Shown here: positions 1 through 4,671 of the stretch, one piece after another
How positions within the stretch are numbered: the stretch's first letter is position 1
How the letters are laid out: each line of letters begins with the position of its first letter
Assembly (NCBI GenBank): GCA_034667645.1
Contig: JAXDQV010000109.1
Coordinates: forward strand, 1 to 13,088
Direction of reading: 5' to 3'
DNA from: JAJPJG01 sp034667645
GTDB taxonomy: Bacteria > Verrucomicrobiota > Verrucomicrobiia > Chthoniobacterales > Chthoniobacteraceae
DNA length: 13,088 bases
Position numbers and translations under genes: made by a program
The notes under the pieces: generated by a model
Seen by the model: the letters and a program-made list of their open reading frames with translations, nothing else
What the model was told of the DNA's origin: nothing
Database searches by the model: none

Positions 1-159
1 GACTGTTCCTCCATTCCACAACATCAGCCTCGTAAGACTGGCTCCAAGCTCGAAACCCACATCCTGGCCCTGCGCCGCCAGCGCCGCTCCTACGCGCAGA
101 TCCTTTCCGTGCTCAACGTCTCCAAGGATTCGAGTCTCCGCGCTTTGCATGCACCTTAA
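1..159 (+). pseudogene. Truncated helix-turn-helix-like gene fragment
   Basis: The plus-strand frame starting at position 1 is open from the window edge to a TAA at 157-159. It contains the segment KLETHILALRRQRRSYAQI, followed by LSVLN. The pattern (leucine/arginine-rich helix, then a SYxQI turn) resembles the first helices of small HTH proteins that I associate with accessory regions of Verrucomicrobiota. That family link is from memory and weak. After about residue 40 the composition changes and the frame soon stops, so the 3' part appears to be missing. The end overlaps the last codons of the opposite-strand gene at 113-445, which suggests a recombination joint near 115-130. The 5' end lies outside the window. 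Confidence 0.4.
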
Positions 160-445
160 AAAACACGAGTGGCTTCTGCTGATTGCCCGTAACAACTGGC
201 AGATAGAGGTCATCGGTATGTGACGATCCATTCTTCGTTTCGGTGTATTCCCATGCAGCAAGGAAACGGAAGTCTCCGCCCTTCATTGAAAGAAAGCGAT
301 TCGTGGGAATTTGATGATTTTCCAAAGCTGCGACAATAACGACGGTTGGATGAGTTTGCGCACCGGCAGCGACGAAGAGATTATAGCCGCCCATCCACAA
401 CGACATTGCCAAGAGCATTGTCCAAAGGAAAAGTAGGGAGTTCAT
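113..445 (-). CDS. Small exported or membrane-anchored protein, function unknown
   Basis: This is a predicted 110-residue protein. It begins MNSLLFLWTMLLAMSLWMGG, a hydrophobic stretch long enough to be a signal anchor or signal peptide, and continues with a mixed soluble domain (LENHQIPTNRF, GGDFRFLAAWEYTETKNG, DDLYLPVV). The frame stays open upstream of the chosen ATG, but that part belongs to the preceding pseudogene read out of frame. I chose the ATG at 445 because AGGGGGTGAT lies about 10 bases upstream and because the shifted frame of the preceding gene stops at 465, leaving a normal 19-base operon gap. The layout (N-terminal membrane segment, then an extracytoplasmic domain ending near a YLPV motif) recalls small uncharacterised bacterial membrane proteins. 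No function can be assigned. The C-terminus (residues after about FFKVHAKRG) may be foreign, because the gene runs into the HTH-like fragment at the left edge. Confidence 0.5.
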   Translation of the reverse strand: MNSLLFLWTMLLAMSLWMGGYNLFVAAGAQTHPTVVIVAALENHQIPTNRFLSMKGGDFRFLAAWEYTETKNGSSHTDDLYLPVVTGNQQKPLVFFKVHAKRGDSNPWRR

Positions 446-464
446 TCTGAGATCACCCCCTATC

Positions 465-1132
465 CTAGTAGACAACAAAAGGGCTTTTGTCATGAGTTTT
501 TGACTCAATAATGTGAATGCGAGTGGACTCTCCAAGTGGTGTGCAACAGTCGCAAGATTGCGGGACCAATGGATTTTGAGCCTTGCGCAAGAACATCGCT
601 TTTTCTGAAGAGTTTGATCAACGTCCGCCCGCGATTCGCGGCAAAATCGAATGAAATATTTCTCACCGTCTCCGTCAATAAATACGCGCTCGCCTGATTC
701 TATGGTGACACCAAGATACCACCACATCGTTTCCTCAAATTCGGTTTGCTCTGCGAGAGTCAAGCCGCCTGCTGACGTGTGAGCAGCATTGGCGGGTAAT
801 TCGAAATCACACGCACCAAAGTTTTTCTCATGGAGGGCTATTTCTGGGCTTCGCATTCTGGTTAGAAGTTCAAATGGCGTGATATTTGTGTATTCGATTT
901 TTATGCTTAAGAGGGCACCAGTATCGTCGTATGCGTTGTCCTCCCGAAAGTGAGCATTGATGCCAGCTTCGATTCATGTGCCCGCCGAACGATCGCAGTG
1001 TTTGCAGTTGTTAGCCGCCACGCCTTTGACAGTGCGCCAATTTTGTAAAAGAGCATGCAACATCTCTTGGATGAATTCGTCTGGGTAAAGCCTGAAGCCG
1101 ACTCTGAAAGGGTTTTGATGTGACTGAGTCAT
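465..1132 (-). pseudogene. Decayed gene of unknown function, one nonsense codon and one frameshift
   Basis: From the ATG at 1132 the minus strand reads MTQSHQNPFRVGFRLYPDEF and onward for 52 codons, with a CKHC pair, to an in-frame TGA at 976-974. The same frame then continues with convincing coding sequence (FREDNAYDDTGALLSIKIEY, then NITPFELLTR, then EEFEETMWWYLGVTIESGERV). Near 598-612 the coding signal moves to another frame, reading EKAMFLRKAQNPLVPQSCDC and SKTHDKSPFVVY, and stops at a TAG at 467-465. Joined, these give about 220 residues with a Cys-rich CDCC near the end. The TGA could be a CGA Arg codon after one C-to-T change. I do not recognise the family. The 19-base gap to the next gene (ATG at 445) is normal for an operon and supports this reconstruction. 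Confidence 0.6.
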
Positions 1133-1141
1133 AATGTGAAA

Positions 1142-1200
1142 GTTTCTTGTTGTGTCACCACTGTGTAAGCCTGGAAATGATGTGACGTTTCTTGTTTGTG
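1142..1200. repeat. Pair of 13-14 bp direct repeats, 45 bp apart
   Basis: GTTTCTTGTTGTG at 1142-1154 and GTTTCTTGTTTGTG at 1187-1200 differ only by one inserted T. A GTGTCAC lies just after the first copy and a GTGAC just before the second. The pair sits directly upstream of the pseudogene that starts at 1132 on the minus strand, so it could be a regulator-binding pair in that promoter. The function is inferred from position only. Confidence 0.4.
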
Positions 1201-1320
1201 GAGTCCTTGGACCTCAAGTGTTATGAGATCCCGTTGTTGTTCCGCAGCCACGAGGGACTAAGAAGCGCTTAAACCTGAAATCGCTTTTCTTTGTGCTTCT
1301 GAGCGAAGATGCTCTGATTA

Positions 1321-1349
1321 AAGTCCACCGGGCTTTTCCCTGCGGACTT
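1321..1349. repeat. Imperfect hairpin with 6-bp outer arms
   Basis: AAGTCC (1321-1326) pairs with GGACTT (1344-1349). Inside these, GGG (1330-1332) pairs with CCC (1338-1340) across a CTTTT loop, with two mismatches between the two helices. No T-run follows on either strand, so a simple intrinsic terminator is unlikely. It may be a structured element or origin component of the island. Confidence 0.4.
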
Positions 1350-1483
1350 AAATCAAATCACTAAACCTCGTGTTCTACTCTTATTAGGCTTCCCTCCGGT
1401 TAATTATATTTTACACTTACAGGCGTAATGAAGCACACTAACTGCGACTAAATTGTGAAGATATGAGGTTTCTTCCTTCGTAA

Positions 1484-1500
1484 ACAAGGATGTGCCTTGT
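1484..1500. repeat. Perfect 6-bp inverted repeat with 5-base loop
   Basis: ACAAGG (1484-1489) and CCTTGT (1495-1500) flank ATGTG. No poly-T follows on either strand. It lies about 75 bases downstream of the RepA-like pseudogene's stop on the minus strand. Confidence 0.35.
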
Positions 1501-1548
1501 GCGGATGCCCTCTACTTTTACCTTCTTCGCGCAATACTTGAAAACACC

Positions 1549-1566
1549 CGTCCGAAACGTCCGAGA
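1549..1566. repeat. 18-bp direct repeat, copy 1
   Basis: CGTCCGAAACGTCCGAGA is identical to 1867-1884, in the same orientation and 318 bp away. The unit is itself a near-tandem of CGTCCGAAA. This copy lies just past the stop codon (1575-1573) of the RepA-like pseudogene. Confidence 0.6.
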
Positions 1567-1572
1567 ATCTAA

Positions 1573-2737
1573 TTAATTACTCCCATGGAATTTCTCAGCA
1601 GTTACGCCAAGAAACCCGAGGACCTCCTTTTCGGTCGCTGGACGCCCACCACCGCCATACCCTGTGGCTCGATCATCGAGGCCGACCCTCCGGGGTGATG
1701 GAGAAGGAATTTTCTTCTTGTGCTCCGCCGGGGTCGCCACATTAGCTGGAAAAGTGGGATCAGCTGTGACCTCAGCCTGCTGATCATCACTTGGTTCCTC
1801 TTATCTGAAGTTGGCGGTGTAGACGGTGTAGGGTTCTCCTTCTTCCCGTGAGAAGCTGCGGAGAAGCGTCCGAAACGTCCGAGATCCATGATCACCTTCG
1901 ATTCGGGCACCCTGAATGTCTTTACACTAATCTTTCCACCGGCGTCACTGTCGCATGTCTTCTGCCCTGCGAGAGCAAATATCTCCTTGGTGTGGGCCTT
2001 ATCCTGAGGATTTGCCGCGCAGCCATACTTTGGCGGTTGTTTCGCATCGTCTGGCCGTGATTGAGATTGCCTCCAAATGCAGCCATCGGATCAAAGGCGA
2101 CCACGTCAGGCTGGTATTCATGCACGAGCTGCGACAGAGTTTCGACGACCTCTGGATCGGTTAGATCGCAGAAATCGTCCCCCTCTTTTTTGAGGGTTTT
2201 GATGACGAGGTGCTCATGCACGGCGTTCCACTCGGTGTCTCCCACCCACCCTTTTAATTGCTGCAGGTCTGTAGCCAAGCGCCGGTTTCCGTTTTCAGCT
2301 TGGATAACCAACCAAGTGAGGTTTTTCGCGTTGACCTTCAGCTCGAAAAAATCCCGCTTTAAGATTGTGCAGCCGGCGAGCATGAGCAGGAAGCCCGACT
2401 TTCGTGATCCGGGCGGGCCGAGCAACGTAAGCGTCTGCCCTTTGCTCAGCATTTCGTTGTCGAGATAACGATCAGCCGGATCGAAATCCAATGCGAGGAT
2501 CTCATTTGGTCGCCGGCACGACACTCCGCTGGACGTAGCTGCCGGCGCTTTCTTTTTCGGTGCGACAAGTGTCTCGTTTTCCGCTGGAGCAATGGCTGCA
2601 ACACGGATAGGCTTAGCGGGTGATTCGCCTATCTGGTCCCCCGGGGTCAAGTCCGGGAGAGGAAGGGTCGGCGAGGTGAGTTCGACGGTGGCGGTTTCCA
2701 AAGCGCAACCGCTTGCGGTCGTTGATATGTTTTTCAT
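1573..2737 (-). pseudogene. RepA-like AAA family ATPase, frameshifted and apparently internally deleted
   Basis: From the ATG at 2737 the frame gives a disordered N-terminus of about 80 residues and then a P-loop ATPase of the RepA-like AAA type found on replicons and integrated elements. It has LGPPGSRKS at about residues 106-114 (Walker A, with Arg where Gly is usual before KS), TWLVIQAENGNRR at 141-153 and the Walker B-like DVVAFDPMAAFGG at 211-223. Around 2090-2020 the coding signal moves to a second frame (PPKYGCAANPQDKAHTKEIF). Around 1798-1806 it moves to a third frame (EEPSDDQQAEVTADPTFPAN, then GYGGGGRPATEKEVLGFLGV), ending at TAA 1575-1573. The sensor region expected after the GGNLN motif is absent, so the first break is probably a deletion as well as a frameshift. 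A start at 2764 is also open; neither start has a Shine-Dalgarno motif. Confidence 0.7.
1867..1884. repeat. 18-bp direct repeat, copy 2
   Basis: This is the identical partner of 1549-1566 and lies inside the C-terminal part of the RepA-like pseudogene. On the minus strand one frame of the unit encodes an SDVSD-type repeat, so it may be a duplicated low-complexity coding segment instead of a control site. Confidence 0.6.
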
Positions 2738-2746
2738 ATGACCGCA
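2714..2746. promoter_or_regulatory. Two-part palindrome covering the RepA-like start codon
   Basis: TGCGGTC (2714-2720) pairs with GACCGCA (2740-2746). Inside it, ATATG (2725-2729) pairs with CATAT (2735-2739) around a TTTTT loop, leaving GTTG unpaired on one side. The start codon at 2737-2735 lies in the inner stem, so the structure could be an autoregulatory operator or an mRNA hairpin that hides the start. The function is inferred from position. Confidence 0.5.
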
Positions 2747-2782
2747 CAAATGAGCGGCCACCATCCGTTTTTCAAAGGACGC

Positions 2783-2798
2783 TTGAGGCTCGCCTCAA
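2783..2798. repeat. Perfect 7-bp inverted repeat upstream of the RepA-like gene
   Basis: TTGAGGC (2783-2789) and GCCTCAA (2792-2798) are separated by only two bases. Such a compact palindrome is more typical of a dimeric protein-binding site than of an RNA terminator. It is one of four inverted repeats between 2714 and 2883. Confidence 0.5.
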
Positions 2799-2809
2799 AT
2801 GTTCAGCCC

Positions 2810-2831
2810 CTCGGGATCACTTTGATCCGAG
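2810..2831. repeat. 9-bp inverted repeat with one bulged G
   Basis: CTCGGGATCA (2810-2819) pairs with TGATCCGAG (2823-2831) across a short loop, with a single extra G in the left arm. No T-run follows on the minus strand, the direction of the flanking genes, which argues against a plain terminator. Confidence 0.5.
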
Positions 2832-2859
2832 CTAGACACCGATCAGGGGGTAAATTCAG

Positions 2860-2883
2860 AAGCCCTTTCAACACACCGGGCTT
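2860..2883. terminator. Possible hairpin at the end of the upstream island gene
   Basis: AAGCCC (2860-2865) pairs with GGGCTT (2878-2883) across a 12-base loop. It begins two bases after the reconstructed stop (2887-2885) of the minus-strand pseudogene. On the plus strand the right arm ends in a short TTTT, and on the minus strand no T-run follows. A terminator role is therefore doubtful. Confidence 0.25.
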
Positions 2884-2884
2884 T

Positions 2885-3702
2885 TCAGTCCCGGCCCACG
2901 GGAAAAATTTGTCCAATTCCTCGGGCGAAAAAGCGCTCCAGTCCCACCTTGTCGATCAAACGCACTGCGTGGCTTTCCGGGTATTTCCCTGCGACAAGCG
3001 CAGTTGCCTCTTCAGCGGCGCGTTCCCATGGCATTTGCTCGAATACAGTGCGTAGTTTCTGCCGGTCGTAGGGTCAGTCAGGACGCTTTTCGAGTGGGCT
3101 GCCGCTTGTTCCCATGAACCGAATGCATCGAGGAGGCGTTTTGCGGCGAGCTTTTTGAGCCAGTCCCGTTCACTGGTTCTGCCATGCGTCTGATCCTCGG
3201 GAAAATCAGGCGGGCGATGAGCTTTGGCCCACTCGCCGAATGCATTTTTCAGATCATTGGTGCTGTAAGCCCAGTTGATTTTTAGCGGCTCAATGGTGTA
3301 TCGCTCTCGAGGAGTCCAGTCTTTGAGGGAGAGTATTTGCATGGATCCGCTCCCACGGCACGAGGGAAACTGGTGGATCGGGCAGCGCTGCGAGCCGCTG
3401 TTGTCTGACTTGTTTTTTGATTTTCAGCCAAGGCATGTTCGGGAATTCGCGAAAATGCTTCAGACTGCTAAGGTAGGGAAGCCCCGTCTCCATGCGAAAT
3501 TATCATCGGTGAACATCTGCGGCCAGTCCTCGTGCTTCCGAAACTGCGCCACTTTTTCTCGCGTCGATGGTGACTCACGCGCGAACTCGTAAATGAAACA
3601 GTGCGGAAGTTCTGCCTCGGGACAGCCTTCGTAGTTCGGGTGCACATTAAAATCCCATGCTTCTCTCGCGATGAGGCGTTTTCGAGGTGTCTGTTTTTTC
3701 AT
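2885..3702 (-). pseudogene. Conserved-hypothetical island gene broken into four frame segments
   Basis: The intact product would have had about 270 residues. Segment 1, from the ATG at 3702, reads MKKQTPRKRLIAREAWDF and later YEFARESPSTREKVAQF. Near 3480-3495 the signal moves to FREFPNMPWLKIKKQVRQQR. Near 3345-3390 it moves to SLKDWTPRERYTIEPLKINW and AYSTNDLKNAFGEWAKAHRP, then DWLKKLAAKRLLDAFGSW. Near 3071-3080 it moves again to PYDRQKLRTVFEQMPWERAA and VRLIDKVGLERFFARGIGQI, stopping at TGA 2887-2885. The pieces have natural composition and join end to end, with the FxxFPxxPWL and INWxxSxxxLxxxFxxWxxxxRP patterns that I recall from uncharacterised proteins beside RepA-like ATPases in Verrucomicrobiota islands. 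The function is unknown. The frame is open upstream to 3798, but the MKKQTPR start fits the coding signal better. Confidence 0.6.
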
Positions 3703-3833
3703 CGCTGGGACGGTTGGGGTGCGCGAAGTTTTTGCTGCGTGTTCATGTATTGCGCCATACGGGCTTGGACGTGGCGCCAGCAGTTTTCGAGCAGTCATCC
3801 TACCTGAATCGTGTTTGTCGAAAATCCAGCTTT

Positions 3834-3853
3834 ACTTGCCAAAACTTGCCAAG
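3834..3853. repeat. Two tandem 10-bp repeats (ACTTGCCAAR)
   Basis: ACTTGCCAAA at 3834-3843 is followed directly by ACTTGCCAAG at 3844-3853. The 10-bp period places both copies on the same helix face. They lie about 120 bp inside the proposed attachment junction, a plausible place for integrase arm-type or excisionase sites. That role is inference. Confidence 0.5.
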
Positions 3854-3884
3854 GGAAGCACGGGAATCCACCAGAAAGCCCGTT

Positions 3885-3903
3885 TTTGTTAACACTTTGT
3901 TAA
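3885..3903. repeat. Two TTTGTTAA repeats with 11-bp period
   Basis: TTTGTTAA occurs at 3885-3892 and again at 3896-3903. The spacing matches one helical turn. Like the pair at 3834-3853, it lies between the first island gene and the junction, so it may bind a recombination-directionality protein or regulate the gene that starts at 3702. Confidence 0.45.
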
Positions 3904-3963
3904 ACAGGCATTATCAGCGCAAGTGACTAAAAATGAGGATACTGCATAGAAACTTCGAAAACA

Positions 3964-3983
3964 GGTCTGACGTTTTGCAGACC
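3964..3983. other. Candidate hybrid attachment site (att core) at the island boundary
   Basis: GGTCTG (3964-3969) and CAGACC (3978-3983) are 6-bp inverted arms around the 8-bp spacer ACGTTTTG. The right arm and most of the spacer belong to the tRNA-Cys anticodon stem and loop, while the left arm is foreign to the tRNA. Two inverted core-type sites around a 7-8 bp overlap is the usual layout of a tyrosine-recombinase crossover site, and anticodon loops are known integration targets. The integrase is not in the window. Confidence 0.6.
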
Positions 3984-4010
3984 CCGGCCTTACCACTTGG
4001 CTACCCCGCC
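3973..4010 (-). tRNA. tRNA-Cys(GCA), 5' half only, broken at the anticodon loop
   Basis: Read on the minus strand from 4010, the sequence gives acceptor arm GGCGGGG, then TA, D-arm GCC-AAGTGGTAA-GGC, C, anticodon 5' stem GGGGT and loop CTGCAAA. The GCA anticodon is at 3978-3976. This matches the standard bacterial tRNA-Cys layout. The next bases should be ACCCC to close the stem but read ACGTC. No T-arm or matching CCCCGCC acceptor strand follows within several hundred bases, so this copy cannot give a functional tRNA. An intact copy, or the 3' half, is expected at the far end of the island outside the window. Confidence 0.75.
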
Positions 4011-4022
4011 GCAGAGCGGGTG

Positions 4023-4051
4023 AACATGGCGAAGGCGCTTCGCGGTGGCAA
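4023..4051 (-). promoter_or_regulatory. Weak candidate promoter for the truncated tRNA-Cys
   Basis: On the minus strand TTGCCA (4051-4046) is followed, after 17 bases, by CATGTT (4028-4023), which ends 12 bases before the tRNA 5' end. The -35 element is good and the -10 element is poor. A perfect GCGAAG/CTTCGC hairpin (4029-4043) fills the spacer. Confidence 0.25.
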
Positions 4052-4114
4052 GCGTGTTTGCACCTGCAAGCGACTAAGCCTTGCGCGGCCAGCGGCGCTC
4101 ATTAACGTAAACGC

Positions 4115-4666
4115 GTGCGTGAGTTTCCCGAATCGCTCGGCCTTGGCGGCTCGCTCTTGATCGCTCATCCGAATCTGCTGGATCCAAATTTTCGGCGCAC
4201 CGTGCTTTTTATTTCAGCCCATGACGCGCAGGAGGGCTCGTTCGGTTTTGTGCTCAACCGAACGACGGATAAAAACGTGAGCGAGTTTTTTCCCGACCGG
4301 GAATTGGACGGGCTCGCGAATGTGCCGGTATTCATCGGTGGTCCCGTTTCGCCGGATCAACTGATGTTCGTCGCGTTCCAATCGAACGGAGAGACGATCT
4401 CCTGCCGCACCCATCTTTCCATCGATGAGGCGCGCGGCTTCGTGGAGGAGGATGTGGAGTCGGTGCGCGCCTTCATCGGCTACGCGGGCTGGAGCGAGGG
4501 CCAGCTCGAAGCGGAGCTCGCGCAAAAAGCGTGGCTGGTGCAAAAGCCCGACCGCGAGATTCTCGACCTCGAAAAGTGCAAGGCGATGTGGCCGACGATC
4601 ATGCGTGAGCAGGGGCCGTGGTTCCGCCTTCTGGCCGCGGCGCCGGACGATCCGTCGCGAAACTAA
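4115..4666 (+). CDS. algH: YqgE/AlgH family protein
   Basis: This is a 183-residue protein of the UPF0301/AlgH family, cytoplasmic and of uncertain biochemical role; in Pseudomonas, AlgH is linked to alginate regulation. Family hallmarks are clear: SLLIAHPNLLDPNFRRTVLF near the N-terminus, then GSFGFVLNR, VFIGGPVSPDQLMF, and RAFIGYAGWSEGQLEAEL, with the length close to the usual 180-190 residues. I chose GTG at 4115 because an in-frame TAA lies at 4103-4105 and no other start would keep the conserved N-terminus. No Shine-Dalgarno motif is visible. It is the first intact chromosomal gene right of the island junction and is followed after five bases by alanine dehydrogenase, so the two are probably cotranscribed. 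Confidence 0.9.
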   Translation: MREFPESLGLGGSLLIAHPNLLDPNFRRTVLFISAHDAQEGSFGFVLNRTTDKNVSEFFPDRELDGLANVPVFIGGPVSPDQLMFVAFQSNGETISCRTHLSIDEARGFVEEDVESVRAFIGYAGWSEGQLEAELAQKAWLVQKPDREILDLEKCKAMWPTIMREQGPWFRLLAAAPDDPSRN

Positions 4667-4671
4667 ACTCA

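Larger units (their letters stand above)
1133..1572. other. 440-base non-coding region between two island pseudogenes
   Basis: No convincing gene is present in either strand. The stretch is AT-rich compared with the chromosome to the right; 1381-1440, for example, is about 37% GC by hand count. It contains a 45-bp-spaced direct repeat (1142-1154 and 1187-1200), a long imperfect hairpin (1321-1349), a perfect 6-bp hairpin (1484-1500) and one copy of an 18-bp repeat (1549-1566). A minus-strand open stretch downstream of the RepA-like gene's stop (reading ...VEGIRTRHILVYEGRN...) looks vaguely protein-like but has no clear start. The region could hold the promoter of the gene starting at 1132 or control and origin sequences of the element. 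Confidence 0.5.

Noticed and set aside
974..976. In-frame TGA after a CxxC-containing segment, possibly selenocysteine
   Set aside because: The same gene also has a frameshift near 600, its neighbours are decayed, and I see no convincing SECIS hairpin just downstream. A CGA-to-TGA mutation is simpler.
3600..4010. Group I intron splitting tRNA-Cys at the anticodon
   Set aside because: A 3' exon would need an ACCCC stem strand, a T-arm and a CCCCGCC acceptor strand downstream on the minus strand. None is found within about 400 bases, and coding remnants lie there instead.
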